From assembly GCA_013214365.1 (NCBI GenBank), contig JABSPI010000059.1, positions 11,315 to 16,807 on the forward strand: 5,493 nt of DNA, in the 5' to 3' direction. Source of the DNA: Erythrobacter sp. (GTDB taxonomy: Bacteria > Pseudomonadota > Alphaproteobacteria > Sphingomonadales > Sphingomonadaceae). A program made the position numbers and the translations under genes. Position 1 is the first letter of the stretch; the number at the start of each line of letters is the position of its first letter. A model generated the notes under the pieces. The model saw only the letters and a program-made list of their open reading frames with translations. It was not told the origin of the DNA and made no database searches. Positions 1-5,221 of this stretch are shown here, in pieces.

Positions 1-648
1 GCACGCCCGGCTCTGCCTGAATTGTTGCCTCCTAACAAAATGCCCAAGCGCGGAAAGTTCGGGTCCGAACGCGCGCGAATCGCATTGTGGCACAGTCTTG
101 CCCATATCGAATTTGTTGCGATCGACCTGGCGCTCGATATGGCCGGACGCTTCGGTCAGCAGATGGGCGAGGCATTTGTATCCGATTTCCTGTCGGTTGC
201 CGCCGATGAAGCGATGCATTTCGCCCTGCTTGCGCGCAAGCTGGAATCGCTGGACAGCTATTATGGCGCGCTGCCTGCGCATGGTGGTTTATGGGAAGCC
301 GCGGATGCCACGCATAAGGATGTTGCGGCGCGTTTGGCGGTGGTGCCAATGGTGCTTGAGGCGCGCGGCCTTGACGTCACGCCTGCAACTCTGGAGCGGG
401 TCGAAGCCGCCGGAGATGCGCATGGCGCACGAATTTTGGCGCGCATACTTGACGACGAAATTCGCCATGTGGGTTTCGGCACCAAATACTTTCTTCAAGT
501 TTGCAAAACGCGCAACGAAGAGCCAGCAATCCTCTGGAAAGATTTGGTGCGCACGCATTTCAGAGGGCCTGTTAAGCCCCCATTCAACGACTCGGCCCGT
601 CTCGCTGCCGGTTTGTCGCGAGACTTTTATGCAGATATTGCACTTTAG
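1..648 (+). CDS. DUF455 family ferritin-like di-iron protein (5' end missing)
   Basis: The reading frame is already open at base 1 and ends with TAG at 646-648. The first residues visible (ARPALPELLPP) read as family sequence, so the true start lies upstream and the TTG at 22 is not a start. The 215 visible residues match my recollection of DUF455 (PF04305), a ferritin-like helical fold related to MiaE-type di-iron proteins; perhaps 60 N-terminal residues are missing. Numbering from base 1, the predicted iron ligands are all present: E37 (in AHIE), E70 and H73 (DEAMH), E120 (LEARG), E153 and H156 (DEIRH). This is the classic E, ExxH, E, ExxH carboxylate-bridged set, so an oxygen- or iron-handling enzyme is plausible. 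The physiological substrate of DUF455 proteins is not known to me. The protein has no signal peptide or membrane segment in the visible part and is probably cytoplasmic. No intrinsic terminator follows it, so it may be co-transcribed with the peptidase gene downstream. Confidence 0.88.
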   Translation, partial: ARPALPELLPPNKMPKRGKFGSERARIALWHSLAHIEFVAIDLALDMAGRFGQQMGEAFVSDFLSVAADEAMHFALLARKLESLDSYYGALPAHGGLWEAADATHKDVAARLAVVPMVLEARGLDVTPATLERVEAAGDAHGARILARILDDEIRHVGFGTKYFLQVCKTRNEEPAILWKDLVRTHFRGPVKPPFNDSARLAAGLSRDFYADIAL

Positions 649-803
649 AGACTCGCAACTCTAACTACATCCACACCTTCCGGAGGGTGAGAGCCCGGAG
701 ACGTGATCATACCGTTTGTTAAGGCCGACAGAGCCGAAGCAACATGATGCAAGCGGGTGGTCGAACAGGAAGATGGCGATTGCGCCAGTCAGGACCGGGT
801 CAA
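649..803 (+). other. Leader/intergenic region before the M23 peptidase gene
   Basis: This stretch between the DUF455 stop and the preferred M23 start has no T-rich terminator and no clear sigma-70 promoter. It can form small hairpins. TCCGG at 679-683 pairs with CCGGA at 695-699. TGGCG at 774-778 pairs perfectly with CGCCA at 783-787 across a four-base loop, and GGTC 759-762 with GACC 793-796 can extend around it. The second hairpin sits between the two candidate peptidase starts (744 and 804). I could not match the region to any riboswitch or RNA family I know. Confidence 0.35.
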
Positions 804-1592
804 ATGTTTTTGCGCTCTATGCGTTTCTTTTCAAAATCTCGTGCGGTTATGGCCGTGGGCCCTTGCTTGGCGCTGGGTCTGTTGACGGCGCCTGCGGCAA
901 ACGCCAACGAACCCGGGCTTGAGCCCGATGCAGCAGATGGCACTTTAATCGCCAATCCTGCTCCCGCTGCCAATGTGTCTGCGAGTACAGCAGCGGCGGC
1001 GAACGCGCCGGCCTCGGACGAACCGATCGAGCAAAATGCGCCCACGGATCTGGCCGATGGTGATGTGCGTTTCCGCCAATTGTTTGCCAGCTGGTCGGCT
1101 CTCGACACTGCGCCTGAGCTATCGCCGGGCATGGCTGCGCCTGTTGCGGAGCCAGTGTCGGTGTCGATACCCTCGCTCATTCCGGTGCGTAATGCGCGCA
1201 TGAGCAGTGGCTTTGGTATGCGCAACCATCCGGTTCTGCGCCGCCGTCGCCATCATGCCGGGATTGATCTGGCTGCGCCCACTGGCACGCCAATCTATGC
1301 CTCGGCGAGCGGCACTGTTGGCCGTGCTGATTGGTTTTCGAGCTATGGTTTGTTCATTAGCATTGACCACGGTGCGGATTTGGAAACCCGCTATGCGCAC
1401 CTTTCGCGGCTTGCAGTGGAGGCCGGAGATCGGGTCGAAAAAGGCGAGTTGATCGGCTATGTTGGATCGACCGGTCGCTCGACTGGGCCCCACCTTCATT
1501 ACGAAGTTCGCGTAGATGGGGTTGCAGTCAATCCAATTCCCTATATGGTAGCAGAGGTAGAGTCTGAACAGCTTGCGGCAATCGCAAACTAA
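804..1592 (+). CDS. Exported M23 family (LytM-type) zinc metallopeptidase
   Basis: This is a predicted periplasmic peptidoglycan endopeptidase cutting peptide cross-links, of the LytM/lysostaphin M23 family. From the ATG at 804 it has 262 residues. Residues 1-34 form a signal peptide: a basic start (MFLRSMRFFSKSR), a hydrophobic core (AVMAVGPCLALGLL) and an AxA-type site, with cleavage expected after ANA at 34. Residues 35-120 are a low-complexity Ala/Pro/Asp-rich linker. The catalytic domain covers about 125-250. Zinc ligands are H151 and D155 (HAGID) and H232 (HLH, with H230 catalytic), so it should be active rather than a degenerate divisome activator of the EnvC/NlpD kind. The start is uncertain. 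An in-frame ATG at 744 would add 20 residues before the signal peptide, and ATG 819 would also give a good one. I prefer 804 because AGGA at 791-794 is a modest ribosome site nine bases upstream and the signal-peptide layout is normal. A strong terminator follows at 1715. Confidence 0.9.
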   Translation: MFLRSMRFFSKSRAVMAVGPCLALGLLTAPAANANEPGLEPDAADGTLIANPAPAANVSASTAAAANAPASDEPIEQNAPTDLADGDVRFRQLFASWSALDTAPELSPGMAAPVAEPVSVSIPSLIPVRNARMSSGFGMRNHPVLRRRRHHAGIDLAAPTGTPIYASASGTVGRADWFSSYGLFISIDHGADLETRYAHLSRLAVEAGDRVEKGELIGYVGSTGRSTGPHLHYEVRVDGVAVNPIPYMVAEVESEQLAAIAN

Positions 1593-1605
1593 GAAGGGCA
1601 CCAAT

Positions 1606-1687
1606 CCGGTTTGCTTTCAAGCTGGCCATGGAATGGATTTACCGGTTTTTGCAAACCGGTCTTGAGTTTACCCGCGACACAGCGGGT
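1606..1687 (+). other. Hairpin array in the M23 3' region (possible sRNA or 3' UTR structure)
   Basis: Two perfect hairpins lie between the peptidase stop and the terminator. ACCGGTTT 1641-1648 pairs with AAACCGGT 1653-1660 across a TTGC loop (8 bp). ACCCGC 1670-1675 pairs with GCGGGT 1682-1687 across six bases. In addition, CCGGTTTGC at 1606-1614 is perfectly complementary to GCAAACCGG at 1651-1659, which excludes the first hairpin. With the terminator at 1715-1744 the region has the outline of a short structured RNA of about 100-140 nt. No clear separate promoter is visible, so it may simply be the 3' UTR of the peptidase mRNA, or an RNA processed from it. Confidence 0.4.
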
Positions 1688-1714
1688 CGGGCATTGGAGA
1701 GGGTGTCCGAGCAT

Positions 1715-1744
1715 AGGCGGCGGGTTTTCCCGCCGCCTTTTTTT
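1715..1744 (+). terminator. Strong Rho-independent terminator
   Basis: AGGCGGCGGG at 1715-1724 pairs perfectly with CCCGCCGCCT at 1729-1738 across a TTTT loop. The T-run covers 1738-1744 (seven T), its first T being the last base of the right arm. The 9-bp all-GC core followed by the T-run is a textbook intrinsic terminator for + strand transcription. It lies about 120 bases after the M23 stop and insulates the acyl-CoA synthetase/P450 operon from upstream genes. Confidence 0.94.
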
Positions 1745-1803
1745 ATCTGTCCTCCATTTTTGCCGCCCCGCCGAACAATAAGTTGCAAAAGCGCATTTAA
1801 CTC

Positions 1804-1831
1804 TTGAGCGCGCCGCAAGCCACGCTAGTCT
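1804..1831 (+). promoter_or_regulatory. Candidate promoter of the ligase-P450 operon
   Basis: TTGAGC at 1804-1809 and TAGTCT at 1826-1831 are separated by 16 bases and would start transcription near 1838, about 60 bases before the ligase ATG. Promoter position fits, because a strong terminator lies just upstream, but the -10 match is weak. A partial dyad CTTG...CAAG at 1803-1819 overlaps the -35 and could be an operator half-site pair. No regulator gene is in the window. Confidence 0.3.
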
Positions 1832-1857
1832 CCCGCAGCAAAGAAGAACATGCAGAT

Positions 1858-1890
1858 CGCACGGCCCAAGCCGTGTGGCTGGCTGGGAGA
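1858..1890 (+). promoter_or_regulatory. 5' UTR hairpin and start-deciding ribosome site of the ligase gene
   Basis: CGCACGG at 1858-1864 pairs with CCGTGTG at 1871-1877 (six Watson-Crick pairs and one G-U) across CCCAAG. GGAGA follows at 1886-1890, seven bases before the ATG at 1898. This site decides the start at 1898. The alternative in-frame ATG at 1850 has only the sequence AAGAAGAAC before it and would translate through the hairpin into a segment that does not look like family sequence. Confidence 0.55.
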
Positions 1891-1897
1891 GAAATTA

Positions 1898-3436
1898 ATG
1901 AGCATGCACCCGACCGCCTATGCCGCGAGCCGTCCTGACCACCCCGCTGTCATTATGGCCGGCAGCGGTGAGCAGATGACCTTTAAACAGATGGACGAGG
2001 CGGCCAACCGTTTTGCCCAGCTGCTCAGAAGCCGGGGCCTGAAGGCGGGCGATGCTTTTGCGGTTCTGCTCGAAAACCGGATTGAATATTTCACCCTAAT
2101 TTGGGGCTCTCAGCGCGCAGGTACAATGCTGGTGCCGATCTCGACCCGTCTGACTGCACCTGAAATCGGCTATATTGTGCGCGACAGTGAGGCCAAATTT
2201 CTAATTACCTCTGAGGCCTATTCGGGTCTCTTGGATGGGATTCACAAAGAGTGCCCCGATCTGGCCGTGTTCGTCACCGACGGGGATGCAGGCGAGAAAT
2301 TGGCTGATGCGCTGGCGGGGCAGAGCGATGCGCCGATCGCTGATCAAAGCGCTGGCATGGTAATGCTCTACTCTTCGGGCACGACCGGCCGGCCCAAGGG
2401 CATTCGCCCTGCACCGCCGGAAGATCCCGATCCGATGGCGGCGATCCCTTTGATGGGATTGGCTGTGATGGGCGCAGGCATGCCGGCCGATGGATCGATG
2501 GTCTATCTCTCTCCCGCGCCGCTCTATCATGCGGCCCCGATTGCGTGGAGTTCGGTTGCGCACCGTTTGGGGGCGACGATCGTGGTGCTTGAAAAGTTCG
2601 ATCCCGAAGGCGCGCTCGCGGCGATCGAAAAATATAAGGTCACCGACAGTCAGTGGGTGCCCACCCATTTTGTCCGCTTCCTGAAACTCGATCCTGCTTT
2701 GCGCACCCGATATGACTTGTCCTCGCACCAGCGCGCTCTGCATGCCGCGGCCCCGTGTCCGGTGCCGATCAAGCGCGAAATGATCGAGTGGTGGGGGCCG
2801 ATCGTGAATGAATATTACGCCGGCAGCGAAGGCATCGGGATGACCATGGTGCGCGCCGAACAATGGCTCGATCATCCCGGCACGGTTGGCACGCCGATTT
2901 ACGGCAAGCTGCATATTTGCGGCCCCGATGGCGAGGAAGTGGCGGCGGACGAGGACGGTCTCATCTATTTCGAGAACGAGCTTTTGCCGACCTATCACAA
3001 CGATCCGGAAAAAACCCGCGATGCGATGCACCCCAAAGGGTGGATGACGCTTGGCGATATCGGCCATGTCGACAAGGATGGGTATCTCTATCTGACCGAT
3101 CGCAAGAGCCACATGATCATTTCAGGCGGGGTCAATATTTACCCGCAGGAGATCGAGAACCTGTTGGTCACACATGACAAGGTGATGGATGCAGCGGTGA
3201 TCGGGGCGCCCTGCCCTGACCTTGGCGAAAAGGTGATCGCGGTGGTTCAGCCGATCGATATGAGCGATGCAGGTGAGGCCTTCGAGGCCGAATTGCGCGA
3301 TTTCCTCGCGCCCAATTTGGCGCGGATCAAAATGCCCAAACTGTTCGATTTTCGCCCCGATCTCCCGCGGGAGGCCAATGGCAAGCTGTATAAGCGCGAA
3401 TTGCGCGATGAGTTCGCCGCGCAGGCAAAGGTGTAA
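1898..3436 (+). CDS. AMP-forming acyl-CoA synthetase (acid-CoA ligase)
   Basis: This 512-residue enzyme belongs to the ANL superfamily of adenylate-forming enzymes. It would activate a carboxylic acid with ATP to an acyl-AMP and transfer it to coenzyme A in the cytoplasm. Core motifs are in order. The ATP P-loop YSSGTTGRPKG is at 158-168. NEYYAGSEG at 304-312 holds the conserved Glu (E311). GWMTLGDIG at 381-389 holds the ribose-binding Asp (D387). The hinge region DRKSHMIISGG is at 401-411, and GVNIYPQEIE at 411-420 follows. The C-terminal catalytic lysine is K496 in REANGKLYKREL. Full family length and all key residues indicate a working enzyme. The P-loop runs into GIRPAPPEDPDP, an insertion style I associate with FadD4-like ligases of unclear substrate, not with FadD long-chain ligases. 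The P450 starts five bases after this stop, so the two are almost certainly one operon. A terpenoid, steroid-derived or branched acid is a reasonable substrate guess, but the sequence alone does not fix it. Confidence 0.92.
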   Translation: MSMHPTAYAASRPDHPAVIMAGSGEQMTFKQMDEAANRFAQLLRSRGLKAGDAFAVLLENRIEYFTLIWGSQRAGTMLVPISTRLTAPEIGYIVRDSEAKFLITSEAYSGLLDGIHKECPDLAVFVTDGDAGEKLADALAGQSDAPIADQSAGMVMLYSSGTTGRPKGIRPAPPEDPDPMAAIPLMGLAVMGAGMPADGSMVYLSPAPLYHAAPIAWSSVAHRLGATIVVLEKFDPEGALAAIEKYKVTDSQWVPTHFVRFLKLDPALRTRYDLSSHQRALHAAAPCPVPIKREMIEWWGPIVNEYYAGSEGIGMTMVRAEQWLDHPGTVGTPIYGKLHICGPDGEEVAADEDGLIYFENELLPTYHNDPEKTRDAMHPKGWMTLGDIGHVDKDGYLYLTDRKSHMIISGGVNIYPQEIENLLVTHDKVMDAAVIGAPCPDLGEKVIAVVQPIDMSDAGEAFEAELRDFLAPNLARIKMPKLFDFRPDLPREANGKLYKRELRDEFAAQAKV

Positions 3437-3441
3437 GCGCC

Positions 3442-4737
3442 ATGGCAAGCGCTCCCGTCATCCTGCCCACCGATCTCGCCAAGCGGGTGATCGATCCGCA
3501 CGCTTACGCGCAATGGGACGGATTGCTCGACGCGTTTGATTATATCCGCGAGACCAGCCCGGTGGCCAAAGTCGTGCCCGAGATCGAGGGCCTGTTCGAG
3601 CCGTTCTGGTTCATCAGCCGCTATGACGATGTGATGCGCATATCGAAGGACAATGCGACCTTTCTCAATAATCCCAAACCGGTCGTGTTCAGCTTCAATC
3701 AGGCGATTGAATTCAGCCGCGCCGCGACGGGATCGAATATGTTGGTCGATTCGCTGGTCGTGTTTGATGCGCCGATCCACCCCAAATATCGCAAGCTGAC
3801 CCAGGAATGGTTCATGCCGCGCAATCTCAAACAGATCGAAGGCGAGATCCGCGCGCTTGCCCATCGCACGATTGATGCGATGATCGATGCCGGTCCCCAG
3901 CTTGATTTTGTCGAACAGGTCGCGGGCCCCTATCCCTTGCGTGTGGTGATGCAGATCCTCGGTGTCCCGCCCGAGGATGAACCGCGCATGCAGATGCTGA
4001 CCCAGCAATTGTTCGGCGGGCAGGACAAGGATTTGTCGGGATCAGGCATGGATCAAATGTCGCCCGATCAGGTGGTCCAATTGGTCGCCGGAGCGGTCAA
4101 GAATTTCGAAGACTACTTTGCCGATATGGCCGAACAACGCCGCGCCAACCCGACCGATGATGTCGCCAGCGTGATTGCCAATGCGATGGTCGATGGCGAG
4201 CCTTTGCCGCCGCGCGATATGGCCGGATATTACATCATCGTCGCAACCGCCGGGCACGACACGACCAGCGCTTCGACCGCGGGCGCAATGCAGGCTTTGG
4301 CGCAGGATCCGGAGCAATTTGCCCGGCTCAAAGCCGATCGCTCGCTCTTGCCTGGCATTGTGGAAGAGGCGATCCGCTGGACCTCGCCGGTGCAACATTT
4401 CATGCGCACCGCGGCGCAAGATGTCGAAATGGGCGGGCAATTGATCAAAGCGGGCGACTGGATGATGATCAATTATGTCGCCGCCAATCACGATCCGGCG
4501 CAATTCGATGATCCGCGCCGGTTCGATGCGAGCCGCTCGCCCAATCGCCATCTCGCTTTCGGGGCGGGGGCGCATCAATGTCTGGGCCTGCATTTGGCGC
4601 GATTGGAGATGCGGATTTTGTTCGAGGTTTTGCTCGACCGGATCGAGGGGATCGAATTGGCGGGCGAACCCAGCCGCGCGACCAGCACATTTGTCGGCGG
4701 ATTGAAAAGTCTGCCGGTGCGCATCACTCCGGCCTGA
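3442..4737 (+). CDS. Cytochrome P450, CYP108 (P450terp)-like
   Basis: This is a soluble class I bacterial cytochrome P450 of 431 residues, a heme monooxygenase that inserts one oxygen atom from O2 into a hydrophobic substrate. The I-helix motif AGHDTT is at 270-275, with the proton-relay pair D273/T274. The K-helix ExxR is E309-R312 (EEAIRW). The heme-binding loop FGAGAHQCLG is at 373-382, with C380 as the thiolate ligand. It has no membrane anchor. From memory, several stretches closely parallel Pseudomonas P450terp (CYP108A1), which hydroxylates alpha-terpineol: YYIIVATAGHDTTS, HFMRTA, PNRHLAFG and the C-terminal FVGGLKSLPVRIT. The family call is therefore firmer than the substrate. Electrons would have to come from a [2Fe-2S] ferredoxin and reductase encoded elsewhere. 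The gene follows the acyl-CoA synthetase by five bases, with AAAGGTG at 3427-3433 inside the ligase end serving as a modest ribosome site. No intrinsic terminator is visible after its stop. Confidence 0.95.
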   Translation: MASAPVILPTDLAKRVIDPHAYAQWDGLLDAFDYIRETSPVAKVVPEIEGLFEPFWFISRYDDVMRISKDNATFLNNPKPVVFSFNQAIEFSRAATGSNMLVDSLVVFDAPIHPKYRKLTQEWFMPRNLKQIEGEIRALAHRTIDAMIDAGPQLDFVEQVAGPYPLRVVMQILGVPPEDEPRMQMLTQQLFGGQDKDLSGSGMDQMSPDQVVQLVAGAVKNFEDYFADMAEQRRANPTDDVASVIANAMVDGEPLPPRDMAGYYIIVATAGHDTTSASTAGAMQALAQDPEQFARLKADRSLLPGIVEEAIRWTSPVQHFMRTAAQDVEMGGQLIKAGDWMMINYVAANHDPAQFDDPRRFDASRSPNRHLAFGAGAHQCLGLHLARLEMRILFEVLLDRIEGIELAGEPSRATSTFVGGLKSLPVRITPA

Positions 4738-5124
4738 TCAAATCGGGCCCCGGCTGAACTGGCGCGCTGATATGCGGGCGGGGTAAGTTGATGAAACACA
4801 TCCGCATGGCCGCGATTGAACAAACTTCAAAAATCGGGCCAGAATCGGGCCAGAGGCGGGGCGCTATCGGGCCAATATCGGACTTTCACCGGCCCATTTG
4901 CGCAAAAATGTAGGAAATTTGATCGCGGTTTTGCGGCATCAAGACTTCTATGTGGGAATGCTGTTGTAACAATTCAAGAGGTCAGACGAAATATCTTCTG
5001 TGCACGCGAATTATTGCAACAACAGATCCGATTTTACTGTTCTTTAATCGCAACATCTGTTAATAGAGCATTCATGGGATGCAGATGGGGATGCATTTGG
5101 AAACGTGCCACTTTTTGTGAAGTT
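4738..5124 (+). other. Intergenic region between P450 and yqiJ, GC dropping to about 42%
   Basis: No convincing gene lies here on either strand. The first part is GC-rich and contains a phased repeat array at 4833-4887. From about 4915 the composition becomes AT-rich: 125 G+C in the 300 bases 4921-5220 by hand count. The AT-rich part holds inverted repeats. CTGTTGT 4961-4967 pairs with ACAACAG 5019-5025. AATTC 4971-4975 pairs with GAATT 5008-5012. GAATGCT 4956-4962 pairs with AGCATTC 5067-5073. GGGATGCA is directly repeated at 5076-5083 and 5088-5095. The drop in GC and the density of pairings fit a long 5' leader or regulatory region for yqiJ. An old insertion remnant is the other reading. 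A 40-codon ORF at 4791-4913 and an open frame at 4816-5217 are present but weakly supported. Confidence 0.55.
4833..4887 (+). repeat. Five-unit 11-bp direct repeat array (ATCGGGCCAGA)
   Basis: Units start at 4833, 4844, 4855, 4866 and 4877. The first two are identical (ATCGGGCCAGA). The third is degenerate (GGCGGGGCGCT), the fourth is ATCGGGCCAAT and the fifth keeps only ATCGGAC. A further stray copy, ATCGGGCC, sits at 4742-4749. The 11-bp period is close to one DNA helical turn and is not a multiple of three, so it is not a protein repeat. It could place protein-binding sites on one face of the DNA, or be a short slippage-derived tandem repeat. Confidence 0.7.
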
Positions 5125-5150
5125 GGAGGCGTTTTTACGAGCAGTATAAG
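5123..5150 (+). promoter_or_regulatory. Candidate sigma-70-type promoter inside the leader stem
   Basis: TTGGAG at 5123-5128 and TATAAG at 5145-5150 (five of six matches to the consensus -10) are 16 bases apart, with a predicted start near 5157. The -35 overlaps the left arm of the long inverted repeat. A transcript from here would therefore lack that arm and could only form the hairpin covering the yqiJ ribosome site. The -35 match is weak, so this stays tentative. Confidence 0.28.
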
Positions 5151-5217
5151 TCTTGTCTTGAACAAGTCTTGGAAAGAGCAATTCGTAAAAACTGCCTCCC
5201 TTTATGAAAGGAGGTGA
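5125..5217 (+). promoter_or_regulatory. Candidate translational switch in the yqiJ leader
   Basis: Two mutually exclusive structures share the bases CCTCC at 5195-5199. Structure A: 5125-5140 (GGAGGCGTTTTTACGA) pairs with 5183-5199 over 16 Watson-Crick pairs with a single bulged T at 5193. It encloses a small hairpin CTTGT 5152-5156 / ACAAG 5162-5166 and leaves the ribosome site free. Structure B: CCTCCCTTT 5195-5203 pairs with AAAGGAGG 5207-5214 (eight pairs, bulged C5198, ATG loop) and hides the ribosome site. This is the anti-sequester, sequester and Shine-Dalgarno order seen in translational riboswitches and some leader-peptide systems. There is no T-run, so it is not an intrinsic terminator. 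The ligand or signal is unknown and the switch is inferred from pairing only. An alternative view is a small inverted-repeat element ending at 5125 and 5199. Confidence 0.5.
5208..5217 (+). promoter_or_regulatory. Perfect Shine-Dalgarno of yqiJ
   Basis: AAGGAGGTGA is a full-length complement to the 3' end of 16S rRNA, with GGAGG ending seven bases before the ATG at 5222. It fixes the start there. The upstream in-frame ATG at 5204 lies before this site and has none of its own. Such a complete match is unusual in this window, where other genes have partial sites, and fits a gene whose ribosome access is controlled by structure. Confidence 0.85.
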
Positions 5218-5221
5218 GTTT

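Noticed and set aside
649..743. Known riboswitch before the M23 gene
   Set aside because: GGGTGAGAGCCC at 685-696 drew attention, but the region lacks the conserved cores of TPP, cobalamin, SAM, SAH, fluoride or c-di-GMP riboswitches as I remember them.
1850..1897. Upstream ATG of the ligase frame as the start
   Set aside because: The ATG at 1898 has GGAGA seven bases upstream and begins with family-like sequence (HPTAYAASRPDHPAVI). The extra 16 residues cover a hairpin and do not look like family sequence.
2201..3112. 303-codon open frame on the - strand inside the acyl-CoA synthetase gene
   Set aside because: It is antisense to a complete gene with all family motifs. Its His/Arg-rich translation resembles no protein I know and looks like a by-product of GC-rich codon use.
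3247..4008. 253-codon open frame on the - strand across the ligase end and P450 start
   Set aside because: It overlaps two well-supported genes and spans their boundary. Its composition is typical of an antisense shadow.
4738..4900. Intrinsic terminator after the P450 gene
   Set aside because: GGGCC 4869-4873 can pair with GGCCC 4891-4895, but the loop is long and no T-run follows. The GGGCCCC at 4746-4752 has no proper stem-loop.
4791..4913. 40-codon ORF (MKHIRMAAIEQTSK...) after the P450 gene
   Set aside because: The upstream GGGGTAAG is a poor ribosome site. The ORF runs through the 11-bp repeats, whose period is not a multiple of three, and ends at the AT-rich boundary. It is possible but unsupported.
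5125..5199. MITE or insertion-sequence remnant with terminal inverted repeats
   Set aside because: No flanking target duplication is evident, the interior is only about 40 bases, and the right arm is functionally placed against the Shine-Dalgarno. It is kept only as an alternative explanation.
4816..5217. 133-codon open frame on the + strand beginning at TTG
   Set aside because: It has no ribosome site at the TTG, crosses from GC-rich repeats into AT-rich structured DNA, shows no domain or hydrophobic pattern, and contains scattered cysteines. Only its last part from ATG 5074 is discussed, as a possible leader ORF.
5204..5221. In-frame ATG at 5204 as the yqiJ start
   Set aside because: The perfect Shine-Dalgarno lies downstream of it at 5208-5217. 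No ribosome site precedes 5204.
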